Assembly: GCA_964569715.1 (NCBI GenBank) | Contig: CAZMUD010000003.1 | Span: 1-52,339 of the forward strand | DNA from: CAZMUD01 sp964569715 | GTDB taxonomy: Bacteria; Chloroflexota; Dehalococcoidia; Dehalococcoidales; UBA2162 | Direction: 5' to 3' | DNA length: 52,339 nt | In this document: positions 39,427-48,531 of the stretch, one piece after another | Layout: every line of letters starts with the position of its first letter | Position numbering within the stretch: position 1 is the first letter of the stretch | The notes under the pieces: model-generated | The model's input: the letters and a program-made list of their open reading frames with translations, nothing else | Databases searched by the model: none | Told to the model about the DNA's origin: nothing | Position numbers and translations under genes: made by a program

Positions 39427-40518
39427 TTATTTCTGCCGAAGGCACTCAATCAAAGCATCGGTGTGCTCCGGCTTACCCACGCTAATGCGGATGAAATTCC
39501 GCAAGCGTGGCTCAGCAAAGTAGCGAACCAGTATCCCCTTGTCCTGCAGTTTCTGCCGAAGCTCTCCTGCCTCACCATTTAGCACCGAGCAGAGAATAAA
39601 GTTAGCCTGCGAAGGGAAAGGTTTTAACCACCCAAGCTTTGTCAGCTCACCGAAAAGCCTCTCCCTTTCAGCGATTATAGCCTTTACATTGCTCATTAAG
39701 TAGTTTATATCCTTTAGCGATTCCTGCACAGCAACCAGAGCGGCTACATTCACATTATAGGGTATCTTGATTCTCAGTAAATAATCAGCGATTTTAGGAG
39801 GGAAAAGACCGTAACCAACTCTCAAACCAGCCAATCCCGCCCACTTGCTGAATGTTCGCAGCACCATCAGGTTCTCATACCGGCTAAGCAGTGGAGCCAC
39901 TGTTTGCCTACTAAATTCATAGTATGCCTCATCGATTAACACCGGTAATCCGGTGTCCAGTATCTCCAGTATGTCCTTTTGGGGCATAAGCGTCCCGGTC
40001 GGATTATTGGGGTTAACCAGAAATATTACTTTGGTTCTTTTACTTATGGCTGCCTTCACGGCACCTACCTTAACGGCGAAGTTTTCATCCCTGGGCACCT
40101 CGACTAAAGTACCACCGCACAGCTCGGTGCTAAAACGGTATATACCAAAGGTAGGCACACAATTTATCACCTCGTCACCCTTACTGATGAGTAAGCGCAA
40201 AACGAGGTCTATTAGCTGATTGCTGCCACTACCAGCCACGATATGCCTGGCATCGACGCCGGTATATCCCCCCAGTAATTTCCTGAGCCTTGTTTGTCCA
40301 TCGTCGGGGTAGATATTCAGGTCAGGATAAGCTGCCAGCGCCTGGCTTACTCTCGGCGAACAGCCGTATGGATTCTCGTTAGCGTCCAGCTTGATAATAC
40401 TCTCTACCGGAACTTCAACCTTCCCCTCTAAAGTATCCGGGGACTTCCGGGCAGCATAACCAGTAAAAGTAACCAAATCCGGCCGTATAAATCTCTCTAT
40501 TCCCATGTTTTCAGACAT
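39427..40518 (-). CDS. hisC: Histidinol-phosphate aminotransferase
   Basis: A 363-residue PLP enzyme that transfers an amino group from glutamate to imidazole-acetol phosphate in histidine synthesis. Fold type I motifs are seen: LDANENPYGCSPRV near residue 45, LVNPNNPTGTLMP near 170, IDEAYYEF near 197, and the PLP-lysine region TFSKWAGLAGLRVGYG near 222. Two starts are possible (ATG at 40518 or 40506). It is separated from hisD by a block of repeats, and 206 bases of promoter region separate it from hisB. Confidence 0.95.
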   Translation of the reverse strand: MSENMGIERFIRPDLVTFTGYAARKSPDTLEGKVEVPVESIIKLDANENPYGCSPRVSQALAAYPDLNIYPDDGQTRLRKLLGGYTGVDARHIVAGSGSNQLIDLVLRLLISKGDEVINCVPTFGIYRFSTELCGGTLVEVPRDENFAVKVGAVKAAISKRTKVIFLVNPNNPTGTLMPQKDILEILDTGLPVLIDEAYYEFSRQTVAPLLSRYENLMVLRTFSKWAGLAGLRVGYGLFPPKIADYLLRIKIPYNVNVAALVAVQESLKDINYLMSNVKAIIAERERLFGELTKLGWLKPFPSQANFILCSVLNGEAGELRQKLQDKGILVRYFAEPRLRNFIRISVGKPEHTDALIECLRQK

Positions 40519-40626
40519 TCCCTTTTACCCTTTAACCCAATTCTTACAGCTACCTCACTGACTGGAGCTAAGTACTGGCACATTTTAGCATTGATTTATG
40601 TCAAAGGACAATCTGCTAAAGTTTTT

Positions 40627-40893
40627 TAACCCTATCCCCCTTTGTCCCCCTTCCCCTTAATAAGGGGAAGGGGGAAGTTTTTCTTTAAAGAGGGGCTTTG
40701 CCCCTCTTTGACTCTCCTTTTATTATCTCTCCTTAAAAGGAGAGGGGGAAATATTATATAAGAGAGGCTTCGCCTCTCTTTAACACTCCTTTATTACCAC
40801 CTGCTTTGATGGAGAGAGAAATTAATCACTCAAGAGTGGCTTCGTGTCTCTTTACTTCGGGGAAGAGATTTTAGAGAGGGGGATAGGTTTCTA
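40627..40893. repeat. Cluster of three interspersed repeat units between hisD and hisC
   Basis: Unit 1 has hairpin A (CCCCCTTCCCCTT, AAT, AAGGGGAAGGGGG) and hairpin B AAGAGGGGC-TTT-GCCCCTCTT. Unit 2 has a truncated hairpin A and hairpin B AAGAGAGGC-TTC-GCCTCTCTT. Unit 3 is decayed. The rest of the 437-base gap (40519-40955) shows no gene. Confidence 0.85.
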
Positions 40894-40955
40894 AACAATC
40901 TCAACCCTACATGTGGGGCACACTGATAAGGAGGTGGAGGGGTAGGGACATTAAC

Positions 40956-42278
40956 TTAATCTGCCTCCAGCCGCTTTTCTATTGCCTTAGCGTGGGCCTC
41001 AAGTCCCTCGGCTCTAGCCATAGCTTGTGCGGCTCGACCCAGCTTTTTTAAACTAGCCTCATCTATATTAACTATATTGGTAAGCTTGATAAAATCAACC
41101 ACATTGAGCGGCGAGCTAAACCGCGCCGTTCCTCCAGTAGGTAACACATGGCTTGGCCCAGCCACATAATCGCCCAGAACCACGGTTGAGTTTTCACCAA
41201 CGACTATACACCCGGCATTAGAAACCTGGTCAATATAGGAATCTGCCTTATCTATCATCAGACAGAGGTGTTCAGGAGCATAAAGGTTAGCCAGTTCTAG
41301 AGCCTCATCTACACTGGCCACCACTATTATCATCCCTCTATTCTCTAAAGATTCGGCGGCAATAGCCTGACGCGGCAAATTTTCAAGCTGTCGTTCAATT
41401 TCCTGGCTAACTTTGTCTGCTACCCGCCGTGAAGTAGTAAGCAAGATAGCCGAGGCTAAGGGGTCATGTTCAGCTTGGGCTAAAAGGTCGGCGGCACAGT
41501 ATTCAGGGTTAGCTGTTTCGTCAGCGATGATTAACACCTCGCTTGGTCCCTGAAGTCCGTCAATACCAACTACTCCATACACCAATTTTTTAGCTAAAAC
41601 GACAAAAATATTACCCGGACCGCAAATCTTGTCTACCCTGGGAATAGACTCGGTGCCAAAAGCCAGGGCAGCAATCGCCTGAGCACCGCCGACAGAGAAA
41701 ATGCGGTCAACCTCAGCAATATCAGCCGCTACCAATGTTAGCGGAGGAACCACCCCATCTTGACTCGGTGGCGTAGTAAGGATAACCTCCTTGACGCCGG
41801 TGACCCTGGCCGGGATAGCCGTCATCAACACCGTTGACGGATAGCTGGCGGTACCACCGGGAGCATAGACGCCAACCCGAGCTAATGGACGTATTAGCTG
41901 ACCCAAGCCCGCTTTAGCCACCCCACCCCAGATACTATCTTTCTGCGCAGTGTGAAAGGAGCGTATGCGGTCGGCAGCTAGCTTGAGTGCCGATGCCAGC
42001 TCAGTATCCACCTGCCGGTAAGCGCTGCTTATCTGCTTTTTGGTTATCTCCAGTGAGGTAAGCTCTATCCCGTCAATCTTCAAGGTGTAATCAAGAAGGG
42101 CACTGTCTCCCCGGTTACGCACCTCGTCTATAATCTGCCTGACTGCTGGCTCCGGGTCGTCAACAGCAAATAATTCCCTTAGCCTCTGCCTCAGCGCTGG
42201 GGAAACTGGATAAAGCTCGGTCGGGGCTTGCCTGGATAATACCGATTTTGCTGACTGGAAGCCTTCAATGATTTTCAA
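40956..42278 (-). CDS. hisD: Histidinol dehydrogenase
   Basis: A 440-residue zinc enzyme that oxidises histidinol to histidine in two NAD-dependent steps. Family motifs: RVGVYAPGGTASYPSTVLM near residue 135, KICGPGNIFVVLAKKLVYG, GPSEVLIIADE near 240, LLAQAEHDPLASAIL near 265, and VVLGDYVAGPSHVLPTGGTARFSSPL near 365. The start is TTG at 42278 behind GAGG. A degraded copy of its first 14 codons lies just upstream at 42311-42351. Confidence 0.96.
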   Translation of the reverse strand: MKIIEGFQSAKSVLSRQAPTELYPVSPALRQRLRELFAVDDPEPAVRQIIDEVRNRGDSALLDYTLKIDGIELTSLEITKKQISSAYRQVDTELASALKLAADRIRSFHTAQKDSIWGGVAKAGLGQLIRPLARVGVYAPGGTASYPSTVLMTAIPARVTGVKEVILTTPPSQDGVVPPLTLVAADIAEVDRIFSVGGAQAIAALAFGTESIPRVDKICGPGNIFVVLAKKLVYGVVGIDGLQGPSEVLIIADETANPEYCAADLLAQAEHDPLASAILLTTSRRVADKVSQEIERQLENLPRQAIAAESLENRGMIIVVASVDEALELANLYAPEHLCLMIDKADSYIDQVSNAGCIVVGENSTVVLGDYVAGPSHVLPTGGTARFSSPLNVVDFIKLTNIVNIDEASLKKLGRAAQAMARAEGLEAHAKAIEKRLEAD

Positions 42279-42310
42279 TTTCTTATCCTCTACTACAACT
42301 AGCTTTGAAC

Positions 42311-42351
42311 AGTACTGACTTTGCTGGCTGAAAGCCTTCGATAGTTTTCAG
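42311..42351 (-). pseudogene. Relic duplication of the hisD 5' end
   Basis: Read on the minus strand this stretch encodes LKTIEGFQPAKSV, close to the start of HisD (MKIIEGFQSAKSV). The DNA copies are offset by 73 bases and match at roughly four of five positions with no gaps. It fills most of the hisG-hisD gap. Confidence 0.6.
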
Positions 42352-42352
42352 T

Positions 42353-43798
42353 TCAAAAATCCTCCACGGCGGCTCGCAGGGTTTCAGTAATAGACTTTAT
42401 CCGTTCACCCTTAGCAGGGCTGAATGCACTATCTTTATTGCCAATTAGACAAGCCGTCGATTCAAAAAGGGTATCAATAATCTTAAGGTTATGTCGGGCC
42501 AGGGTTCGCCCGGTCTCGGTATTCTCAATTAGCAGGTCAGCGTCCTCGGGCAAAAAGGCTTCACTGGCTCCCCAGGTAGGAATCACCCGATACACGCCAA
42601 GGTGATTGTCTCTAGAGCACTTATCGGCTATATTTACATACTCTGAGGCTACCCTAATGGGCACCGAGCGCTCAGCATAAAGCTGCTTCAAGCTATAGAC
42701 ATCGGCTACCGCTAAGTCTTTACTTACCACAGCCACTATTTTTACCCTGCCAAATTTGAGGTCGAGAAGCTCGGTTACCGGGCTGGACGGAAACTGATAC
42801 AGATGCTCCATAAGCCAATCCCTACCGGTAATAGCTAAATCGAAATTTCCATTGGCTACCTGTAAGGGCATATCCTGAGGTCTAATCACCTTAATCATAA
42901 CCCCGGCCAGGCTAGTAGCTGGCCGGCGATTGCCGGCGGCTGATGGGTAATCGTCAATCTGGATACCAGCTTTACTCAGTAGCTGAAGAGTGAGCAGTTG
43001 TGGATGTCCATCGGGTAAGGCAAATCGGACTGTGTCCTCAGCCACTTCCCCAGAAGGATATTGACCAGCTATCTCCCGGCTTCCCACTGCACCTACCGGT
43101 GAGGGACGCTTCTCCATAGTGGGCAGTTCACTATCGATAGAAGCCAATATCTGACTAAGGTCTTCCCTTTCCCAGCTACTCTTATTGGCTATCAAAAAAG
43201 CGCTAAAACCGAGGACATTGCTTACCGGCACCAGATTATACTCAAAAATCCCCTCATCTTTCCTCGATGAGATTAATGCCAGGTCAGCACTTTCCGGTGG
43301 ATAAACTTCGGCTGCTCCCCACAGGGGAAAGATACTAAACCGCCTCAGCCGATTTTTTAGGGCAAAGGACTCGGCCAGGTTAGGATACTCACTAGCCAGA
43401 TGTATAATGCCCCTCTCCGCCTGCATTTCCTCCACGGCAGGTATTACCTGAGACCGGCTGGCAACCATATACAAGGCTCCCTCTCCATATCCCAGATTTC
43501 TCACCTTAACCAAAGCCGAACTTGGGTATTTAACCAAAAGCTCTTCAACCCAATCCAGCCCGCAAATGCCTAAATCATAATTTCCCACGGCAACCTGAAT
43601 AGGGATATCCTTCTCGTGGAACACCTTGGCTAAAAGATTGGGAAACCTCCGGGATTTAAGACGGTAAGAACGCATCCTCTCACGATATCCATCTAGCCCC
43701 CAGTCTGCTCTCCGGAGCAAGGTAGCCGTCTCAGCTAAAAGGCGACCTTTAGGCAATGCTATCTTTAGATTATTTATCCACCTCACCCTGCTACTCAC
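42353..43798 (-). CDS. hisG: ATP phosphoribosyltransferase, tandem double-domain form
   Basis: A 481-residue protein made of two HisG catalytic domains (about 11-225 and 256-481); the short HisG family has about 210 residues. It starts histidine synthesis by joining ATP and PRPP, with HisZ as regulatory partner. The first half keeps the N-terminal ALPKGRL motif (14-20) but its PRPP loop is degenerate (SSRKDEGIF, 177-185). The second half has ALPDGHP (260-266) in place of LPKGR but keeps the PRPP loop TETGRTL (427-433) and the RPQD motif (306-309). The GTG at 43798 shares a base with the hsdS stop; another GTG is at 43786. Confidence 0.9.
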   Translation of the reverse strand: MSSRVRWINNLKIALPKGRLLAETATLLRRADWGLDGYRERMRSYRLKSRRFPNLLAKVFHEKDIPIQVAVGNYDLGICGLDWVEELLVKYPSSALVKVRNLGYGEGALYMVASRSQVIPAVEEMQAERGIIHLASEYPNLAESFALKNRLRRFSIFPLWGAAEVYPPESADLALISSRKDEGIFEYNLVPVSNVLGFSAFLIANKSSWEREDLSQILASIDSELPTMEKRPSPVGAVGSREIAGQYPSGEVAEDTVRFALPDGHPQLLTLQLLSKAGIQIDDYPSAAGNRRPATSLAGVMIKVIRPQDMPLQVANGNFDLAITGRDWLMEHLYQFPSSPVTELLDLKFGRVKIVAVVSKDLAVADVYSLKQLYAERSVPIRVASEYVNIADKCSRDNHLGVYRVIPTWGASEAFLPEDADLLIENTETGRTLARHNLKIIDTLFESTACLIGNKDSAFSPAKGERIKSITETLRAAVEDF

Positions 43799-45171
43799 TA
43801 TTTCTGTTTTTGACTTCTTATCAAATTTTCAACAAATTCTTTAGCTTCTTGGAGTTTTTGTTTACTTAGTGTCGTTTTGGTTCTGGACTGAATATAAAGA
43901 TTAGCTATCTCGGTTTCTTTCTTTTTATCAATAATAGGTATTTCTAAACCTTTTATCGTTGGTAAATCTGTATTTGTCCTCACGGTAGCCGTGGTCATAG
44001 CCTGTTGAATTTGTTGCTTGCCAAAATCAGAATTTATTACAAGAGCCAACCACTCGGGCAAAACATCTTTGTTTGGTCTTACTCTGATTAGAAACGAACC
44101 GAAAAACCAACCATCTTGTTCTCTACTTATAACTGCGGCATTACCAACCGTGCCCATCTGAGTAATAATAACGTCGCCAGCCTTAATTGCTTTATTCCCT
44201 ATTTCCTTTGTGGTGGCTGTATAGAGATAATCAAGTTTATCCGAAACTAACTCGTTCGGTTGTATGTTTTTACCTGTAAGATATGGAGTTCCAAGTTCTG
44301 GTGGTGCGTCTGGGCTGGTAGGCACAGTGCCGTAGTCAATCAACGATGAGAGATTTTCCAATCTGATTGTTTTTAATTTCTTCCTGAGAGATTTCTGTTC
44401 TTGGAAGTATCTTTGATAGTAGTTCGGGTCAATTCTTGCGATAATATCAACCTCATCGCTCCAGCGCCAAAAGGCAAGCTCCAGTTTTTTTTCAACGCCA
44501 GTTAGTCCCAGAGTTTCATTAAGCAATTGTTGTGATTTTTGATAATCTGCTTCAGCTTCTTTTTTGAGTTGAAAAGCCTCTTTAACTATTTGCTCTACCT
44601 TCTGCTGGTCTTTGGGCGGCGGAACGAATAAACCCGCATTTAAAACATCTTTTTCGTTCACGGCAGGATACATAGTTGCTGAAATTTGGCGGACTAACTG
44701 ATTGATGAAATATGGTGTTTTTGTAAAAATAAAGAGGTAATAAGGATTTATATTCTCTGTTTTAATAACAGCAAAACCTGTTGAGCATACCAAATTATTT
44801 ATATTTTCCAGAATGATAGAAGTTGCATTTCTATTCGGTCTAACAGTTGAAACTATAACATCAAATAGTTCAAGTTTTTTTCTCGCTCTTGAGGGGGCGT
44901 TAGCGTTTTTTATTTCCGTCCTACTATAAGAACCGTCCAGAATATCAACATTAGAAATATCAATATAGTAAAATTTGCCTTCAGGATTGTTTTCGGGATT
45001 GAATTTTCTGTTAGATAATTTTGCAACATCGGAAATTCTATTAGGGAAGTTGGTAATAATAGGGGCTAAGGGTGATGGTATCCAATAACCGACATCGCCT
45101 CTCTTTTGAAAATCAACCCCATCGCTCCAAAGCCAAAAGATGTTTTGGGTTTTTGTTTGTGTTTCTACCAT
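43798..45171 (-). CDS. Restriction-modification specificity subunit (HsdS/BcgIB-like)
   Basis: A 457-residue DNA-recognition subunit with two target-recognition domains. Each is followed by a helical spacer: QKVEQIVKEAFQLKKEAEADYQKSQQLL near 190-215 and the C-terminal TTLSKQKLQEAKEFVENLI. Domain hallmarks are FYYIDISNVD, DVIVSTVRPN and GTPYLTGKNI, then GDVIITQMGTVGNAAVI. It overlaps the methylase gene by 7 bases and its stop touches hisG. Codon use is AT-rich (many Lys, Asn and Ile), unlike the his genes around it, which points to horizontal acquisition. Confidence 0.9.
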   Translation of the reverse strand: MVETQTKTQNIFWLWSDGVDFQKRGDVGYWIPSPLAPIITNFPNRISDVAKLSNRKFNPENNPEGKFYYIDISNVDILDGSYSRTEIKNANAPSRARKKLELFDVIVSTVRPNRNATSIILENINNLVCSTGFAVIKTENINPYYLFIFTKTPYFINQLVRQISATMYPAVNEKDVLNAGLFVPPPKDQQKVEQIVKEAFQLKKEAEADYQKSQQLLNETLGLTGVEKKLELAFWRWSDEVDIIARIDPNYYQRYFQEQKSLRKKLKTIRLENLSSLIDYGTVPTSPDAPPELGTPYLTGKNIQPNELVSDKLDYLYTATTKEIGNKAIKAGDVIITQMGTVGNAAVISREQDGWFFGSFLIRVRPNKDVLPEWLALVINSDFGKQQIQQAMTTATVRTNTDLPTIKGLEIPIIDKKKETEIANLYIQSRTKTTLSKQKLQEAKEFVENLIRSQKQK

Positions 45172-47105
45172 AAATAACTCTTATATTCTTTTTTGAATTT
45201 CGCCCATTCTTTCAATACTTCCGGAACATCCGTATCCAAAGCACCTTTCAGCTCAATCAGGGCTGGGGCTTGTTTAGTTTTATTGCCTTTGCGGTCGGTG
45301 AGGTATGCAATGGGTCGCCCCTCATCATCTACCACCTCGCCTTTCTCATTTCTTCTGTAAGTTTTCCTGCCCCTAATGTCGTAGCCAATCTTTTGCAAGC
45401 TAGCAAAGAAAATCGGGTAGCGTTCTGGGAGTTTACCTTTTGGCTTTTTCAAAAACAAGACGCTTGATTTTACGCCAGCACCGAATGGCACAAAGGTTTC
45501 CTGCGGTAAGCTAACCACCGCCACTATTTGGGCTTTATTTTTGAGCCAAGCTCTGACAAACTCCGTGTTCTGATTAGTTAAATCTCCATCTGGCAAAACT
45601 ATGCCCATCCGCCCACCTTTTCTAAGCAGACTAATACAACGTTCAATAAAAAGAATATCTGGGACTTGTCCACCGCCTTTCTTGCCAGCTAATAATTTCT
45701 CCTTCTTAAACTCGCCAGTTTCTTTATCTTTTTTCCAAGAATGACCAAAATCGTATTCAGAGAGTATATTCGGGTCTTCCACTTTACCTTTTGAACCAAA
45801 GGGCGGATTGGTCATTATAATATCCGCCGCCTCTGCTGTAATTGTACCTTTTGTCTTGTCATCAAGCTCATCAAATGGAATTAGAGAATTAGAAGTCCAA
45901 ATGCCAGTGTGTCCATCATCCACCATCACCATATACATCTTGGCAACTTTGGTAAGGTCGTTATCAAAATCAACCCCTTTTATGTGAGTGCTGGCATATT
46001 CTTTGATTTTACCTCTCAAAATTTCTCGTTGGTCTGGGGTTAGTTCAATGTCTGGCGTTGAGTTGCCGTCTCTATCAAGCCAACCTCTTTGTCTTTTGAT
46101 TAGGTCTCGGTGATAGTTGATAGCAAAAACTAAAAAGCCAGACGAGCCACAGGCAGGGTCTAAAACTACCTCATCTGGCTCTGGCTCTAATATTTCCACG
46201 ACTAATCTCTTAATTGGGTCGGGAGTGAAAAATTGTCCAGCGTCGCCCCTAAACTGTCCGCTAATAAACTCTTGAAACGCCTCACCCTTAACATCAGTAT
46301 TCAAAATTGTTATGTTCTCAAACTCACTTACTACATTGGCAATTTGCCTTAGCGGTATTTCAATTTTTTCTGTGCCGTCAAAAATACCCTTAAATTCCTC
46401 TCGGCTTTTCGCTTGCCCAAACAAATCAAAAATCCTTTTTTCAAATGTTTTACTTGCTCCTTTGTCTCTTATCTCGTCCCATTCTCTATCGTAAATTATA
46501 AATTCGCATTCTGGATTGTAGCTTTTTTCGTCTTGAATTTTAGAGAATAGCAGATAGATAACCTGATAAAAAACCTTTTCTTTTCTACCAGATTGATAAT
46601 TAGCATATATATTGTCGTGAATACGCTTAAATGTTGCTTGTAAATTGCTTGAGGGGCGAAGGTCTTTTTTGAGTATTCTTTTATCGCCGTATTGCTGACC
46701 GTATTTAGGAAGATAACCCTTTTCTTCATAACGGTCTGGCTCTTTTAACCTTTTCCAGTATCTAAACTCTATACCGTTAGTCCAGACGCCGATTTGGGCA
46801 GTTGTGGCGTTGATATAGCTTTTCAGTTGGTTTTCGCCATCAGGAAATTTAATATCTGGCTCTTTGCACTCAACAATAATGTAGTGGTTTTCTCTCTTTT
46901 CTTTGTCTTTCTCGGATGGATAAACAACAATATCTGCTTTTTTGGTTTCGTCTCTGCCGAGTTGTACAGGCACTTCAACATCAATTAGTTTTTGGGGATA
47001 GCCGTATTCTTCAACAAGTCGGCGAGCGTATTCTTGCCTAACTTTTTCTTCAGGCGTCTCTACAATTTCAACGCCACGAACATAACAAATTATTTTATTG
47101 GTCAT
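45165..47105 (-). CDS. Fused nuclease-N6-adenine methyltransferase (BcgI A-like)
   Basis: A 646-residue restriction-modification subunit. The N-terminal domain (about 15-125) resembles HsdR N-terminal nucleases of the PD-(D/E)xK type: D58 in ADIVVY, E79-C-K81 in IIVECK and Q93 in ENQLKSY. The rest is a type I-like adenine methylase with GQFFTPDPIKRLVV, motif I LDPACGSSGFL and motif IV NPPFG. No HsdR helicase is present, so with the specificity gene it resembles two-gene BcgI-type (type IIB) systems. It is AT-rich and inserted 21 bases after hisZ. Confidence 0.88.
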   Translation of the reverse strand: MTNKIICYVRGVEIVETPEEKVRQEYARRLVEEYGYPQKLIDVEVPVQLGRDETKKADIVVYPSEKDKEKRENHYIIVECKEPDIKFPDGENQLKSYINATTAQIGVWTNGIEFRYWKRLKEPDRYEEKGYLPKYGQQYGDKRILKKDLRPSSNLQATFKRIHDNIYANYQSGRKEKVFYQVIYLLFSKIQDEKSYNPECEFIIYDREWDEIRDKGASKTFEKRIFDLFGQAKSREEFKGIFDGTEKIEIPLRQIANVVSEFENITILNTDVKGEAFQEFISGQFRGDAGQFFTPDPIKRLVVEILEPEPDEVVLDPACGSSGFLVFAINYHRDLIKRQRGWLDRDGNSTPDIELTPDQREILRGKIKEYASTHIKGVDFDNDLTKVAKMYMVMVDDGHTGIWTSNSLIPFDELDDKTKGTITAEAADIIMTNPPFGSKGKVEDPNILSEYDFGHSWKKDKETGEFKKEKLLAGKKGGGQVPDILFIERCISLLRKGGRMGIVLPDGDLTNQNTEFVRAWLKNKAQIVAVVSLPQETFVPFGAGVKSSVLFLKKPKGKLPERYPIFFASLQKIGYDIRGRKTYRRNEKGEVVDDEGRPIAYLTDRKGNKTKQAPALIELKGALDTDVPEVLKEWAKFKKEYKSYLW

Positions 47106-47126
47106 ATCTCCATATCCCCTTCACTC

Positions 47127-48395
47127 CTATTCTGGCTCACGCTTGGAACTACGTTTTCTTCTGCCTAACAAGGCTAAAACTTCGGCCTCGGTTTGCACCT
47201 CAAACCTTCTGCCATTAACCTGGTCAGTTAGAACAAAAAGAGGTGCTTTACCTTGAACGTCTAAAATCCACCTCAAGCCGGCTGGCTCCCGACCACCCAA
47301 GTGCACCTCAGCCGCATACCCGGCTTCATGGAGGCAATGAGCCAGGCTAAAAGCCTCCTTCAATACGCCTCCTTTGGGCTCAACCTTAATAAGAATTCTT
47401 TGAGCCGGAGGTTTCGCTAAAGTTTCCGGCTTCACCAGATTCATCAGGCGGTCAAGGTAAAGGGCAAAACCTGAGGCTGGAATATCCTTGCCACCCATTA
47501 AGGGAATAAGGGCATCATACCTCCCCCCGCCACCTATGTGCTCCTCACCGACCAAGAGCTGGAACATCACACCGGTATAATATTCAAAGTCCCTCCCCGA
47601 AGTTATATCAATCTGGTAGTCACAGTCCAGAGCCTCGAGAAGGTCAACGATATCTATAAAATTATTAAGGGCGGGGGCTAGCTCAGGTAAATCCTGATTA
47701 AATAGAGCCTTCATGTTTTTTAGAAAACCAGATGACTTCCCTTTCAGGTCCAGCAAAGGAGTCAAAGCCCTGCCTAGCTCAGGTCTCCCCGGTTTTAGCT
47801 TAGCCAGCGCTTCTACATCCCCATTCAAAATCCGGCCAAATACCTCGGCCTGCTCTCTGGGACTTAGCCCGAACTTCACCAGCAACGCCTTTATCAAGCC
47901 GGCATGCGATAGCCTCAACCCTACACCTTCAAACCCTATTTTCTTCAAAACCTCCAGAGCCAGCATTACCAATTCTACATCGGCGATAGTTGAGCCAGCT
48001 CCTATAAGTTCAACTCCACACTGCCATCTTTCCCTCGTCTCTTCCCCCGTCTCCTCAAAGATAAAGACATTGGTCACATAAAAGAGCTTAGCCAACCCTT
48101 TCTTTTCCATAGTATCGATGTAAAGTCGGGCAATAGGGATGGTGCCATCAGGTCTCAACACTACCCTCTCCCCGCTCCAGCCGTCCCAGTCAAGGAAGGA
48201 ATATACCTTGTGCAACCGGCTGGGGGTAAGTGTCCCGGTTGAGGTGAACAGGTGCAGATACTCAAGGGTTGGCGTTCTAACCTCCTCGTATCCCCACTTA
48301 AGACAACAGTCTCTAAATACCCCCTCAATCAGGCGGAATCCTCTCATCTCCCCAGGCGATAAGTCCTGAGTTCCCTTACACCTTTGCCCGCTCAT
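47127..48395 (-). CDS. hisZ: ATP phosphoribosyltransferase regulatory subunit HisZ
   Basis: A 422-residue class II aaRS-like protein. The histidyl-tRNA synthetase framework is present (KGTQDLSPGEMR, LRPDGTIPIARLY, IGGGGRYDAL). At the HisRS histidine-binding site LVRGLDYYT it reads TSGRDFEYYTGVMF, a change typical of HisZ, and the motif after motif 2 is WQCGVELIGA. A C-terminal anticodon-binding-like domain remains (about 330-410), which HisZ often lacks, so a HisS function cannot be fully excluded. The neighbouring short-type hisG supports HisZ. It is the first gene of the his operon. Confidence 0.8.
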   Translation of the reverse strand: MSGQRCKGTQDLSPGEMRGFRLIEGVFRDCCLKWGYEEVRTPTLEYLHLFTSTGTLTPSRLHKVYSFLDWDGWSGERVVLRPDGTIPIARLYIDTMEKKGLAKLFYVTNVFIFEETGEETRERWQCGVELIGAGSTIADVELVMLALEVLKKIGFEGVGLRLSHAGLIKALLVKFGLSPREQAEVFGRILNGDVEALAKLKPGRPELGRALTPLLDLKGKSSGFLKNMKALFNQDLPELAPALNNFIDIVDLLEALDCDYQIDITSGRDFEYYTGVMFQLLVGEEHIGGGGRYDALIPLMGGKDIPASGFALYLDRLMNLVKPETLAKPPAQRILIKVEPKGGVLKEAFSLAHCLHEAGYAAEVHLGGREPAGLRWILDVQGKAPLFVLTDQVNGRRFEVQTEAEVLALLGRRKRSSKREPE

Positions 48396-48430
48396 AGCAC
48401 ACCCTTTACAATTTTATGAATAGCGGGTAA

Positions 48431-48459
48431 AGTTTACACTACTTTACCTAGCTGTTCAA
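48431..48459 (-). promoter_or_regulatory. Candidate promoter of hisZ operon
   Basis: On the minus strand: -35 TTGAAC (48459-48454), a 17-base spacer, and -10 TAAACT (48436-48431). A perfect 7-base inverted repeat GTAAAGT-N7-ACTTTAC (48427-48447) covers the -10. Confidence 0.45.
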
Positions 48460-48474
48460 CATTTTCATTTGCAT

Positions 48475-48502
48475 TTGGATTATAGTCCTTATACAATATA
48501 AT
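48475..48502 (+). promoter_or_regulatory. Promoter of nfeD-SPFH operon
   Basis: -35 TTGGAT at 48475-48480, a 16-base spacer, and a perfect -10 TATAAT at 48497-48502, 30 bases before the start codon. Confidence 0.6.
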
Positions 48503-48531
48503 CTACCAGTGGATTTTCCCTAAGGCTGATT

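Noticed and set aside
45165..47105. Ordinary type I HsdM methylase
   Set aside because: The N-terminal 125 residues have a nuclease-like D...ExK pattern and no HsdR gene is adjacent, so a BcgI-like fusion is more likely.
47127..48395. Histidyl-tRNA synthetase (HisS)
   Set aside because: The histidine-binding motif is altered to TSGRDFEYYT and the gene heads a his operon with a short-type HisG, so HisZ fits better, although the retained C-terminal domain leaves some doubt.
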